Shown: positions 47,034-56,619, counted from the first letter of the stretch. The stretch: 64,000 nucleotides of DNA from Clostridiaceae bacterium (GCA_016296885.1 JAEDHT010000004.1:1-64000), one strand, 5' to 3'. Translations and numbers: made by a program. Notes: generated by a model from the letters alone, not told the origin.

Positions 47034-49289
47034 ATGATAATTACTAAACAACATGATCAGCGTGATTGCGGTGCGGCTTGCCTTTCTATGATTGCATCGC
47101 ATTATGGATTGAAATATCCCATCTCAAAATATAGAGAACTAACAAAAACAGACCAAAATGGTGCAAATCTTTATGGTCTTTGTGATGCTGCGCAAAAAAT
47201 CGGTTTCAAGGCTGAGGCACTCTCAGGTAATATTCACGATTTGCTTGAAGGTATAAACAAAGGTAAAATTAAATTTCCTTTTATTGCTCACATTATTAAT
47301 GAAGACTATATGCAACACTTCGTTGTTGTTTTAAATATTAAGAATAATAAAGTTATCATAGCAGATCCCGCAAAAGGCAAAGTAAAATATACAATAGAAC
47401 AATTTGCAGAGTTATGGAACGGCTATATTGTGACTTTCGAAAAAACAGGTGCTTTTCAAAAAGGAAATTATACAAAAGGCAGTTTTAAGAAGTTTTTTTC
47501 GTTACTAAGGGGACAGTACGGAAGACTTACAACTGTTATTATATTGTCTTTAATAATTTCCGTTATTGGAATTATAGGAGCATTTGTTTTTGAAGTAATT
47601 ATTGATGATTTTTATAATGCAAATGAAAGCATCGTATGCGAAGATGATTGTGCAGATGAACATGAACATGTAACAGAAGAAACTTTAGACGAATCTAAAA
47701 ATATATTAAATAACGCAGTGGATTTTCTTACAAACAACGCCTCCAATTTTAACCTCTTTTTCATTTGCTTGATTGGACTTTATGTCCTGCAAGCAATAAT
47801 ACAGTTTCTTCGTGGATACATTATATCCCTAATATCAAAGAAAATAGATTTGCGACTCATGATTCCATATTATGATCATATTATTGATTTGCCTATGTCT
47901 GCGGTAAGCACCCGAAAAACAGGCGAGTATCTATCACGATTTTCTGATGCGGATGCCGTTCGAGAGGCGATATCCGGTGCAACATTAACTTTAATATTAG
48001 ATTCTCTAATGGTAATTGCTTGCGGTATTATTTTATTCTTAGAAAATGCTATACTGTTTTATATTTCTTTTATAGTAATCTTCCTTTATGCTGTTATTAT
48101 TCTTTTTTATAAAAAACCACTTGCAAATATTAACCGTGGTGTTATGGAAAATAATGCTCGTGTGCAATCATTTCTTAAGGAATCGATAGATGGCATAGAA
48201 ACTGTAAAAGCAAACAATATAGAAAACGTTGTAAAAAACAAAAATAGCTCTAAATTTAATCGTTTTATTGGTGCTGTGTTTAAAAATAATATTATTTCCA
48301 CATCACAAGATAGCATTTGTGATTTAATTGAACTTGTTGGTACTATTATCATACTCTGGGTAGGTTTTGGGATGGTATTAGCCAATCACGTAACGATTGG
48401 TTCGCTAATTACATTTTACGCATTACTTGCTTATTTTACTCAACCCATTAAAAATTTAATTAGCTTGCAACCGATGATGCAAACAGCAATTATCGCAGCT
48501 GAAAGGCTTAATGATATCTTAGATATACCGGTCGAAAATAAAAACACAAAGAAAAATTTAGATATATCATTAGAAAGTATTAGTTTCTCTAATGTAGATT
48601 TTCGTTATGGAAATCATGAATTAGTTTTGAAAAATATTTCTTTGGATATTAAAAAAGGTGAAAAAATTGCAATTGTTGGCGAAAGTGGTTGTGGCAAGAC
48701 AACGCTTGCAAAACTGCTTTTGAAGTTTTACGAACCGGAAAACGGTAAAATTTCGATAGACGGAAGTGATTTATCACTCGTTTCAACAGATAAAATACGA
48801 AATATTGTTTCCTACATAGATCAAAACACATTTTTGTTCTCTGATACTGTAAAAAATAATCTTATTTTGGGGTGTGATGAAATTACAGATCAGGAAATAG
48901 TTAATGCTTGTAAGGCTGCAAAAGCAGATGTGTTTATACAAAATCTGCCTATTGGTTACGACACTTTTCTTGACGAGAACGGCAAAAACCTTTCCGGTGG
49001 ACAACGTCAACGTTTGGATATAGCAAGGGCATTACTTAGAAAGCCCAAATTAATTATATTTGATGAAGCAACAAGCAATCTTGATACTATAACCGAAAGT
49101 GCAATTAAAGACACTATTTTTAATTTAAATAAAGAAATTACCTGTATAATTATTGCTCACAGGATTTCAACTATTAAAAATTGCGATAAAATCATTGTAA
49201 TGGATAAAGGCGAAATTGTTGAAATTGGAACACACCAAGAACTTATAAACAAAAAAGGAAAGTATTCAGAACTTTATAACAGACAATAA
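47034..49289 (+). CDS. Peptidase-containing ABC transporter (C39, double-glycine exporter)
   Basis: This 751-residue PCAT exporter has an N-terminal C39 peptidase domain (about 1-135; catalytic Cys12 in RDCGAACLS, His95, Asp111). A six-helix transmembrane domain (about 160-465) follows, then an ABC ATPase (about 510-750) with GESGCGKTT, LSGGQRQRLD and LIIFDEATSNLD. It would remove the leader of the upstream peptide and export the core. The loop between helices 1 and 2 is unusually long and acidic and carries Cys202, Cys206, His210 and His212 (CEDDCADEHEH), a possible metal site on the outer face. A strong terminator follows, so no immunity gene is in the operon. Confidence 0.93.
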   Translation: MIITKQHDQRDCGAACLSMIASHYGLKYPISKYRELTKTDQNGANLYGLCDAAQKIGFKAEALSGNIHDLLEGINKGKIKFPFIAHIINEDYMQHFVVVLNIKNNKVIIADPAKGKVKYTIEQFAELWNGYIVTFEKTGAFQKGNYTKGSFKKFFSLLRGQYGRLTTVIILSLIISVIGIIGAFVFEVIIDDFYNANESIVCEDDCADEHEHVTEETLDESKNILNNAVDFLTNNASNFNLFFICLIGLYVLQAIIQFLRGYIISLISKKIDLRLMIPYYDHIIDLPMSAVSTRKTGEYLSRFSDADAVREAISGATLTLILDSLMVIACGIILFLENAILFYISFIVIFLYAVIILFYKKPLANINRGVMENNARVQSFLKESIDGIETVKANNIENVVKNKNSSKFNRFIGAVFKNNIISTSQDSICDLIELVGTIIILWVGFGMVLANHVTIGSLITFYALLAYFTQPIKNLISLQPMMQTAIIAAERLNDILDIPVENKNTKKNLDISLESISFSNVDFRYGNHELVLKNISLDIKKGEKIAIVGESGCGKTTLAKLLLKFYEPENGKISIDGSDLSLVSTDKIRNIVSYIDQNTFLFSDTVKNNLILGCDEITDQEIVNACKAAKADVFIQNLPIGYDTFLDENGKNLSGGQRQRLDIARALLRKPKLIIFDEATSNLDTITESAIKDTIFNLNKEITCIIIAHRISTIKNCDKIIVMDKGEIVEIGTHQELINKKGKYSELYNRQ

Positions 49290-49295
49290 TTCTAA

Positions 49296-49324
49296 AAAAG
49301 CGAGGTGAATTTCACCTCGCTTTT
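49296..49324 (+). terminator. Terminator of the peptide-export operon
   Basis: A perfect 12-bp stem (49296-49307 with 49313-49324, loop AATTT) with A and T flanks lies 7 nt after the exporter stop. Confidence 0.9.
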
Positions 49325-49411
49325 GCTATGCATAAAAGCCACCTTAAAACCTATTTTGTATAGTTAGTGTGTGATTTTTTCAAAGAAATATTATGAATTT
49401 TATAATGTCTA

Positions 49412-49440
49412 TTGGAAAATAATACTTATTATGGTATAAT
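49412..49440 (+). promoter_or_regulatory. SigA-type promoter of the yfhO-like gene
   Basis: TTGGAA (49412-49417), a 17-nt spacer and TATAAT (49435-49440), with a TGG extended -10. It lies inside the longest open frame and so supports the later start at 49484. Confidence 0.78.
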
Positions 49441-49483
49441 AAAAAAAGAGCTTATTTTTGTTTATACTATAGGAGAAAAACAT

Positions 49484-52027
49484 ATGGATGATATTTTGAT
49501 TCCTGTTGCTAAAAAGAAAAATTACGGACTAAAAACCTTTCTTTTAGGTCTTTTTTTTGCGTCTTTAATTTTCTTGCCATTTATTATATATAACAAGGGA
49601 TATTTTCTGTATTATGGAGATTTCAATGTACAACAAGTACCATTTTATCAGATGATACATGATAGTATACGAAGTGGCAAGCTATTTTGGAGTAACACAA
49701 CTGATTTAGGCGCAAATATAATCGGAAGCTATAGCTTTTATATGTTAGGTAGCCCGTTTTTTTGGATTACATTATTATTACCCAGCAAGGCAGTTCCGTA
49801 CCTAATGGGACCCTTACTTATCCTAAAATTTGCCTGTGCATCATGGGCAGGCTATATTTATGTAAATCGTTATCTTAAAGAAAAAAACTATGCTGTTATT
49901 GCAGGATTGCTATACGGCTTTTCGGGATTCTCTGTTTATAATGTCTTTTTCAATCATTTTCATGAAGCGATAATTATATTTCCTCTTTTGCTTTATGCAG
50001 TAGATGAATTTATGTTTAATAAAAGACGTGGACTTCTGGCGATTACGGTCTTTGCTTCATCATTAATGAACTATTATTTTTTCTGCGGGCAAGTCGTATT
50101 TGTGATAATATATTTTCTATTATGCCTGTTTTGCAAAGATTACAAATTTAAGATTAGAGATTTCATACCAATGGCATTTGAATGTGTTGTTGGACTTTGC
50201 ATGAGTGGAATTATATTGATACCAAGTATATTTGCAGTGGTGCAAAATTCACGTGTAAATTCATTTCCGGAGGGATATTCCGCATTGCTATATGGCAATG
50301 AGCAACGCTATTTGCATATAATACAAAGTATGTTCTTTCCACCGGATATTCCTGCAAGACCAAATTTTACACCTGATTCTAATGCTAAGTGGGCATCTGT
50401 TGCGGCTTATCTGCCATTGTTTGGTATGTGTGGTGTGTTTGCTTATTTGCAACTACGCAAGAGGGACAGACTAAAAAAGATGATTTGTCTTCTCCTTCTT
50501 TTTGCTTTTGTGCCTGTATTTAACAGTGCTTTTCAACTTCTTAATACAGCATATTATGCCCGATGGTTCTATATGCTCACACTTTTGATGTCTTTTGCCA
50601 CTGTCAAATGCTTTGAAGAAGAGAATGTGAATTGGAAGCGTGCTATAACATGGAGTTCATCGATTACCTTGGGTATAGCTCTTGCGATTGGTCTAATGCC
50701 AGAGAATACAGACGAAAATTCTGAAGAAAAACTCAAGATAGGACTTGAAAAATATCCGGATAGATTTTGGATATACGTCGCAATAGCTTTGATATGTATT
50801 GCACTCACAGTTGTGTGTGTAAAAATTATTAAGAAAGATTCTAAAAATACAAATCGAGTGATTGCTATATTAGGCGCAGTATCTGTATTCTATGCTTCGT
50901 ATATTCTTTTGCTTGGCTCATCTCACAGCTATGATACACATAATTTTGTAATCCCGTATGCACTGAATAACGGTGAAGAAATTGAACTTGATGATATTCA
51001 AAATGTGCGTTCTGATTTTTATGAATCAATGGATAATATGGGTATGTATTGGCAAATACCTACTATCCAAGCTTTTCAAAGTATAGTGCCAGGCTCTGTT
51101 ATGGAATTTTATGAGTCGGTTGGTGTTGAGCGTAGTGTGGGATCAAGACCAGAGACTAGTTATTACGGATTAAGAGGACTTACATCTTGTAAATATTTGT
51201 TTGATTGCAATTATGATGACGAATTTTTTGTAGATCTTGAAACTGGGAAGGCGAAAATGCCCGGTTGGACTGATATAGGTAGTTCCAATGGTTTTAAGAT
51301 GTATCAGAATGATTATTTCATCCCATACGGTTTTTATTTTGATACTTATATCACAGAAGAAGACTACAACAACTGCTATAAAGATAACAGACATCTGCTT
51401 CTTTTAAAAGCACTTGTGCTTTCAAGTGAAGATATGGTAAAATATTCAGATACGGCTGAGAGTGTAGGTTCCTATTCACTCTATGATTATAACATAGCTT
51501 CATATTTCAGAGATTGTGAAGAACTTAAAAAGCACGCGTGCTCACAGTTTAGTTATACAAATAATGGTTTTGAGGCACAAATCACAATTGATGATAAGCG
51601 TCACAGACTTGTATTTTTTAGTGTGCCGTATGAGGATGGCTGGTCGGCATATGTAAATGGCGAATCAACAGAAATTGTCAAGGTTGACATAGGATTTATG
51701 GCAGTACGTGTGCCAAAAGGACAAACAAGTAGTATCGTGTTTAAATATAGTACACCAGGACTTAAACTTGGTGCTATTGTTAGCATTGTGTCTTTATTGC
51801 TGTTTGTTGTATATTATCTTATACTAAAAAGGAAAAAAGAACTTGTCTTTGTTACTGGTATAAATAATATGCGTTCTATGAACGATACAAGCTTTCTAGA
51901 AATATCACATAATTCCAATATGTACGAATTAGAAAATAATGATGCACAGCTTATATTTGATGACTTTTTTATTGATAATGAAGATAGCGAGCCTGATGAT
52001 GGCGAATATGATTTTAACAATTTATGA
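49484..52027 (+). CDS. YfhO family membrane protein (probable glycosyltransferase-type)
   Basis: This protein of 847 residues has about 12 helices in its first 500 residues, a large extracellular domain, and a last helix near 775-795. FPEGYSALLYGNEQRY and the C-terminal phrase FSVPYEDGWSAYVNG are typical of YfhO. Members are GT-C-like and have been linked to lipoteichoic acid glycosylation in Bacillus and Listeria; that role is inferred here. The ATG at 49484 follows AGGAG; the promoter lies within the longer frame, which excludes the upstream start. Confidence 0.85.
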   Translation: MDDILIPVAKKKNYGLKTFLLGLFFASLIFLPFIIYNKGYFLYYGDFNVQQVPFYQMIHDSIRSGKLFWSNTTDLGANIIGSYSFYMLGSPFFWITLLLPSKAVPYLMGPLLILKFACASWAGYIYVNRYLKEKNYAVIAGLLYGFSGFSVYNVFFNHFHEAIIIFPLLLYAVDEFMFNKRRGLLAITVFASSLMNYYFFCGQVVFVIIYFLLCLFCKDYKFKIRDFIPMAFECVVGLCMSGIILIPSIFAVVQNSRVNSFPEGYSALLYGNEQRYLHIIQSMFFPPDIPARPNFTPDSNAKWASVAAYLPLFGMCGVFAYLQLRKRDRLKKMICLLLLFAFVPVFNSAFQLLNTAYYARWFYMLTLLMSFATVKCFEEENVNWKRAITWSSSITLGIALAIGLMPENTDENSEEKLKIGLEKYPDRFWIYVAIALICIALTVVCVKIIKKDSKNTNRVIAILGAVSVFYASYILLLGSSHSYDTHNFVIPYALNNGEEIELDDIQNVRSDFYESMDNMGMYWQIPTIQAFQSIVPGSVMEFYESVGVERSVGSRPETSYYGLRGLTSCKYLFDCNYDDEFFVDLETGKAKMPGWTDIGSSNGFKMYQNDYFIPYGFYFDTYITEEDYNNCYKDNRHLLLLKALVLSSEDMVKYSDTAESVGSYSLYDYNIASYFRDCEELKKHACSQFSYTNNGFEAQITIDDKRHRLVFFSVPYEDGWSAYVNGESTEIVKVDIGFMAVRVPKGQTSSIVFKYSTPGLKLGAIVSIVSLLLFVVYYLILKRKKELVFVTGINNMRSMNDTSFLEISHNSNMYELENNDAQLIFDDFFIDNEDSEPDDGEYDFNNL

Positions 52028-52050
52028 TAACTAAAGGAGAGTGTTTTATT

Positions 52051-53424
52051 ATGAGTTTTGGAGAAAAAATATTAAAATATAAGGATCAAATCCTTGCAGA
52101 TCTAGCAGAACTAATTGAGATTGAATCTGTATCGTCGCAGGGAAGAGAGCTTCCTGCGAAAGCTCTAAATGTTTTTCTTGAAAAAGCTGAAAAAATGGGA
52201 TTTAAGACAAAGAATATCGACGATATTGCAGGTCATGTAGAATATGGTGATGGTGATACATTATGCGGTGTTTTGGCTCATCTTGATGTTGTCCCCGTTG
52301 GCGGGAACTGGAAATACCCTCCATTTAAACTCACAGAAGATAATGGTGTTCTTTATGGTAGAGGTGTAGCAGATGATAAAGGTGCTGCTGTAGTAGCTCT
52401 GTATTGCCTTAAAGCACTTAAAGATGAGGGCATAATAGGCGATAGAAAGCTAAGATTAATTTTAGGCACATCTGAGGAAATAGGACAGGATGATATGGAT
52501 GCCTACTTTGCAAGTGAAGATATGCCGGATATGAGTTTTACACCTGATTCTGAATATGGTATCTGTGCCACAGAAAAAGGTATACTTCAGCTGAAAATTT
52601 CTGAACAAACCCACATCGGTCACGTTATCACAGAGCTAAAAGCAGGCTCAGCAATAAACAGTGTGCCTGATACAGCAGTTGCTATTCTAGAATGTACTGA
52701 AAATGAAGATCATCAGATGCAAAGACTCGCCGACGCAAAGCCATATTGCTTCGATTTTAATTACACAATAGACGGTATAAAGGTGACATCAAAAGGAAAG
52801 GCAGCTCATGCCTGTGAGCCTGAAAAAGGACTAAACGCTGCCACTAACCTTGTATCACTACTTTGCTCCTCCTTTGGTAGCAGGGCTTTGGGTAACCTAT
52901 GTGAGTTTATAGATAGTTACATAGGGTCAGACCTTAAAGGAAAATATCTTGGTATAGCAAACAAGGATAAGTCAGGTTCACTTACAATTAATGTTGGTAA
53001 ACTTGAAATCAATTCTGAAGGCTCTTATGTAACGCTCGATATCCGTTATCCGGTTACTTCAGATCCTGTAGTTATTTTGAATAAAATTCAAACAATTGCT
53101 AATAGTGAAAACCTTAAGGTTGATGTGTTAGGTCATATGTTGCCATTGAATATTTCTGAAAATGCTCCGATAGTAAAAGTTCTCAAAAAGGCTTATCTAT
53201 CCGCTACAGGTGAGGAGGCACCTATTTATTCCACAGGTGGGGGCACTTATGCAAGGTCACTTGGTGGATGTGGAGTTGCCTTTGGACCGGTGTTCCCGGA
53301 GGATGATTGTCGTCTGCACAATAGCGACGAGTGTATGGCAGTGGATAAGCTTATGTTGCACGCTCAGATATGTCTTGAGGCAATGGCAAGAATGCTAGAT
53401 AGTAATTTTGGAGATGCTGTCTAA
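52051..53424 (+). CDS. M20 family (PepV-like) dipeptidase
   Basis: This zinc dipeptidase of 457 residues has the metal ligands in LAHLDVVPVG (His and Asp), GRGVADDKGA, LGTSEEIGQDDM (bridging Glu) and TPDSEYG. The PepV subfamily cleaves Xaa-dipeptides in the cytoplasm. The ATG at 52051 follows AAAGGAGAG. The longer frame from 52024 overlaps the yfhO-like gene by 4 nt. Confidence 0.88.
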   Translation: MSFGEKILKYKDQILADLAELIEIESVSSQGRELPAKALNVFLEKAEKMGFKTKNIDDIAGHVEYGDGDTLCGVLAHLDVVPVGGNWKYPPFKLTEDNGVLYGRGVADDKGAAVVALYCLKALKDEGIIGDRKLRLILGTSEEIGQDDMDAYFASEDMPDMSFTPDSEYGICATEKGILQLKISEQTHIGHVITELKAGSAINSVPDTAVAILECTENEDHQMQRLADAKPYCFDFNYTIDGIKVTSKGKAAHACEPEKGLNAATNLVSLLCSSFGSRALGNLCEFIDSYIGSDLKGKYLGIANKDKSGSLTINVGKLEINSEGSYVTLDIRYPVTSDPVVILNKIQTIANSENLKVDVLGHMLPLNISENAPIVKVLKKAYLSATGEEAPIYSTGGGTYARSLGGCGVAFGPVFPEDDCRLHNSDECMAVDKLMLHAQICLEAMARMLDSNFGDAV

Positions 53425-53456
53425 AATCATATATTGTATAAAAGGGGTTAATTCTT

Positions 53457-54239
53457 ATAGAATCAGCAAATATAATAATTAAAGAAACAAAATACAGGCT
53501 TAAAGGAAAATTTGCAATTCTTGTGTGTTCGTGCGTAATTGTGATATCATTCTTAATTCTTTGCGCTTTACTATTTAGTTGCTCTGTTTTTTTGATGGAA
53601 TCACAAGGTAATGATATATTAAAAAATGTTTTCGCACCTTTGTTTGCAGTCATTGCTATCTTTGTGTCTATAGTATCTCTACCTGTGTTTGCCGGATTTA
53701 AAAGACTTGTAGTGAGGTGTTCAGAGGGTAAAAACATCTCTGCGTTTGATTTGTTTTATTTTTATTCCAATACAAGTCTTTTTACAAACAGTGTGTTGCT
53801 GTATTTGGAATTATTGGTAAGAATATCTATTCCGTTTTCTATAGTTTTAATAATAATAAGCTTAGTTAACAATGCAACTACACTTATCACCACAGCAAGC
53901 ACAGATAATCCGGATTTTGCATATAGATTTAGCATATTATCCTATGTTTTCGATTTTCTTGTGATTATAGTTGCATTTTTATATATTAGCAAGCATCTGT
54001 TTGTTACTCACATTGCAGTTAAAAGTAATTGTAAGTGTAGAAGAGAAAGTTTTAAAGCATCTGCACTTCTGGTAAAAAAATATAACAAGCAAGTAATTAT
54101 GTTGTTTTTAAGAGTATCTTATTTACTTTTGGCATCCGTGCTTGTATTTCCGCTTATTTATTGTATACCGGTTATTTCCACAGCGTTTTCAACATCATGC
54201 AAATGGCAGATACAAGATTCTTATAAATACATAGATTAA
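53457..54239 (+). CDS. Hypothetical membrane protein, probable non-AUG start
   Basis: This protein of about 260 residues has roughly six hydrophobic helices and Lys/Cys-rich loops; I cannot assign a family (it has a DUF975-like look). The first standard start is GTG at 53523, but the open frame continues upstream to a stop at 53439 without ATG, GTG or TTG. It encodes a plausible N-terminus (ESANIIIKETKYRLKGKF) before helix 1. AAAGGGG (53441-53447) lies 9 nt before ATA at 53457 and 3 nt before ATT at 53451, so I give 53457 as the likely start. It ends just before the IS element. Confidence 0.55.
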   Translation: MESANIIIKETKYRLKGKFAILVCSCVIVISFLILCALLFSCSVFLMESQGNDILKNVFAPLFAVIAIFVSIVSLPVFAGFKRLVVRCSEGKNISAFDLFYFYSNTSLFTNSVLLYLELLVRISIPFSIVLIIISLVNNATTLITTASTDNPDFAYRFSILSYVFDFLVIIVAFLYISKHLFVTHIAVKSNCKCRRESFKASALLVKKYNKQVIMLFLRVSYLLLASVLVFPLIYCIPVISTAFSTSCKWQIQDSYKYID

Positions 54240-54304
54240 TCTAATAGATTATGATGCTTAGTGCAAATTGGTAATATTAAAGTATAAAGCGAATATATAA
54301 AAAA

Positions 54305-54335
54305 TAACGGGTTATTCATTACGAATAACCCGTTT
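54305..54335. repeat. Left 31-bp direct repeat (duplicated terminator) of the IS
   Basis: These 31 bases are identical to 55862-55892. Each copy is a palindrome (12-bp stem, loop ATTAC) with A and T flanks, that is, a complete bidirectional terminator. It is the target-site duplication of the insertion. Confidence 0.9.
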
Positions 54336-54349
54336 CAGACTGTCGAAAA

Positions 54350-54374
54350 AGTCCAGCAAAAGCTGGGCTTTTTG
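54350..54374 (+). terminator. Terminator hairpin at the left end of the IS
   Basis: An 8-bp stem (54350-54357 with 54362-54369, one G-T pair, AAAA loop) followed by TTTTT. It lies upstream of the transposase promoter and would insulate it. Confidence 0.75.
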
Positions 54375-54383
54375 CTATATATG

Positions 54384-54392
54384 TGGTATAAT
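54384..54392 (+). promoter_or_regulatory. Extended -10 promoter of the transposase
   Basis: TGG directly before TATAAT (54387-54392) makes an extended -10; no good -35 is seen. It means that translation begins after about 54398, hence the start at 54409. Confidence 0.6.
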
Positions 54393-54408
54393 GTATATGG
54401 TGATGAAA

Positions 54409-55833
54409 ATGCTAGAAGAAAAGAGAACAGGAAACAATAGAAATGACGGAGAAATAGTAAGTTTAGATGACTTAGTACCTAAGTTTCACTTGTTAAGAAA
54501 AATAGACCGAGCAATAGATTGGAGAAAAATATATCCGATAGTAGAACACAAGTACAGCAAGATAGGAAGACCGAGTGTGGACCCTGTAGTACTTGTAAAA
54601 ATGGTAATACTACAGCATATATATGGAATTCGTTCATTAAGACAGACAGTAGCAGAGATAGAAGTAAACGTAGCGTACCGATGGTTTATCGGATATGGGT
54701 TAACAGAAAAGATACCGCATTTTTCGACAATAAGCTACAACTTTCTTCATAGATTTGACAGTAAGATGTTTGAGGAAATCTTTACTCTTGTACTTAATGA
54801 AGGAATAGATAGTGGCTATGTAAAGCCGGAAGTAATCTTTGTAGACTCAACACATATTAAAGCAAATGCGAATCGAAAGAAACAAATGAAAGTGCATGTA
54901 CCCAAAGCAGTAAAGACCTATGAAGAACAGCTACATAAAGAAATTAACGAAGACAGGGACGACCATGGTAAAAAGCCATTAAAGGATAAAGAAGAGGAAG
55001 AAGAAACGGTTGAGAAATCCATATCAACAACAGACCCGGAGAGCGGATTATTTCATAAGGGGGAACATCAAAAATGTTTCGCTTATGAAGCACAGACCGC
55101 ATGTGATAAAAACAACTTTATTCTTGATGTAACAGTGGTACCCGGTAATATACATGACAGTGTTTCTTTTGATGAACTCTATGACAAGGTAACAGAAAGA
55201 TTTCCAGAAATTAAAGTAGTAACTGTAGATGCAGGATACAAAACACCATGGATATGTAAAAAGATATTTGATGACGGAAGAATACCTTCAATGCCTTACA
55301 AGAGACCAATGACAAAGAAAGGTTTCTTTAGAAAATACGAATATGTTTATGATGAATATTTTGATTGTTACCTTTGCCCGAATGATAAGGTTTTAAGATA
55401 CACAACTACAAACAGAGAAGGCTATCGAGAATACAAAAGTTATCAACATGATTGTGAAAACTGTGCAATGATATCACAATGCACAGGAAGTAAAAACAAG
55501 CAAAAGCTCTTAACAAGACATATATGGGAAGATTACATAGAGCGAGCAGAAGATATCAGACATTCTCCATTAGGAAAAGAAACATACTCAATGAGAAGCC
55601 AAACTATTGAGAGAGCATTTGCTGATGCTAAAGAAAAACACGCAATGCGTTATACTCCATACCGAGGTCTAAACCAAGTGACTAATTGGGTTAGGTTTAA
55701 GTTTGCTGCAATGAACCTTAAAAAGATGGCAATGTGGAAGTTCAAAAACGAGAATTTCCGCAATTTCTTAGACTATTTATTAACATTTCCGCTCATATTA
55801 AAAAAATCAGTTAAAAAACCGTGTTTCGCTTAA
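54409..55833 (+). CDS. IS1182-family transposase
   Basis: This DDE transposase of about 474 residues has an N-terminal DUF772-like domain (GRPSVDPVVLVKMVILQ, in part). The acidic residues are in VIFVDSTHIKA, VTVDAGYKT and RSQTIERAFADAKEKH. A Cys cluster, CYLCPND with CENCAMISQC, is typical of this family. It is intact. GGTGA ends 5 nt before the ATG at 54409; earlier ATGs at 54391 and 54403 overlap the promoter or the ribosome site. Confidence 0.9.
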   Translation: MLEEKRTGNNRNDGEIVSLDDLVPKFHLLRKIDRAIDWRKIYPIVEHKYSKIGRPSVDPVVLVKMVILQHIYGIRSLRQTVAEIEVNVAYRWFIGYGLTEKIPHFSTISYNFLHRFDSKMFEEIFTLVLNEGIDSGYVKPEVIFVDSTHIKANANRKKQMKVHVPKAVKTYEEQLHKEINEDRDDHGKKPLKDKEEEEETVEKSISTTDPESGLFHKGEHQKCFAYEAQTACDKNNFILDVTVVPGNIHDSVSFDELYDKVTERFPEIKVVTVDAGYKTPWICKKIFDDGRIPSMPYKRPMTKKGFFRKYEYVYDEYFDCYLCPNDKVLRYTTTNREGYREYKSYQHDCENCAMISQCTGSKNKQKLLTRHIWEDYIERAEDIRHSPLGKETYSMRSQTIERAFADAKEKHAMRYTPYRGLNQVTNWVRFKFAAMNLKKMAMWKFKNENFRNFLDYLLTFPLILKKSVKKPCFA

Positions 55834-55861
55834 TTCCGAGACACGGTTTTTCGACAGTCTG

Positions 55862-55892
55862 TAACGGGTTATTCATTACGAATAACCCGTTT
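55862..55892. repeat. Right 31-bp direct repeat (duplicated terminator) of the IS
   Basis: Identical to 54305-54335. On this side it serves as terminator for the minus-strand DUF4282 gene, while the left copy serves the plus-strand membrane-protein gene. Confidence 0.9.
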
Positions 55893-55911
55893 TACTATTG
55901 CTATAATTTAT

Positions 55912-56619
55912 TTAGTTTCTATTTCCACATCTAGGGCAGAAACCTGAATTTGCATCATATCTTGTGCCACACTTTGTACAAAATACATACATAGGATCAG
56001 GTGACATGTCTGGAGAAGTATCTTGCACATAATTTACAGGTGCTTGATATTGAGGCATAGTAGGGGATGGGGTAACATTCTGATAGTGTTGTGATGCAAC
56101 AGGGGATTGAACCGGAACTGTGTTTTGCACAGGTGTAACCATAGGATTTTGGGCTGGTTTTTTCTTAAAGATTTCTTTTAAATCATCAAGCTCATTATCA
56201 GATTTAGCTTCCTCATTATATAGCTTGTTTCGAATATCAATAGTATTTCTGACAAGTAATATAAACATCATCAGAGATTCGTATACTATACGAACGACGA
56301 TCGGTCCAACAAAGATAAGCAATAATCCATAGCCGCCAAGCCATGTTGGCCTCAGATAGTATGAGTATCCACCGAATAGATTTTCAAACCCAAACAGCAT
56401 CAAAAAACCTGTTAAGATAACATAAGCAGTTGAGAATATGTAAAGAATTTTTAAAATTTTATCTAACATTAGTGATTTGAAGCTTATAATCTTATGCAGA
56501 AAACGTACAAATGCGTTTTTGCTTGAAGCTTTCTTTTCTGGCAAAATAAAAATAACTGCGAGCACTGTTGCAGCAAGTGCAAGCATAACCCCTAAAACTA
56601 TACATAAAGTTGTTGACAT
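55912..56619 (-). CDS. DUF4282-like membrane protein with C-terminal zinc ribbon
   Basis: This 235-residue protein has an N-terminal helix (about 3-25), two further helices in a DUF4282-like domain (about 45-135; ISFKSLMLDKILKILY and LIFVGPIVVRIVYES), a Pro/Gln/Val-rich linker, and a C-terminal zinc ribbon (CTKCGTRY and CPRCGN). The function of DUF4282 is unknown. TTGGAGGG precedes the ATG. It follows era on the same strand, 63 nt away. Confidence 0.75.
   Translation of the reverse strand: MSTTLCIVLGVMLALAATVLAVIFILPEKKASSKNAFVRFLHKIISFKSLMLDKILKILYIFSTAYVILTGFLMLFGFENLFGGYSYYLRPTWLGGYGLLLIFVGPIVVRIVYESLMMFILLVRNTIDIRNKLYNEEAKSDNELDDLKEIFKKKPAQNPMVTPVQNTVPVQSPVASQHYQNVTPSPTMPQYQAPVNYVQDTSPDMSPDPMYVFCTKCGTRYDANSGFCPRCGNRN

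Larger units (their letters stand above)
54336..55861 (+). mobile_element. IS1182-family insertion sequence, complete
   Basis: The element is 1526 bp with perfect 15-bp terminal inverted repeats (CAGACTGTCGAAAAA at 54336-54350; its complement at 55847-55861). It holds one intact transposase gene, a left-end terminator hairpin (54350-54369 plus T tract) that blocks incoming transcription, and a right-end hairpin (about 55815-55850). The identical 31-bp flanking repeats suggest a recent insertion into an intergenic terminator. Confidence 0.9.
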
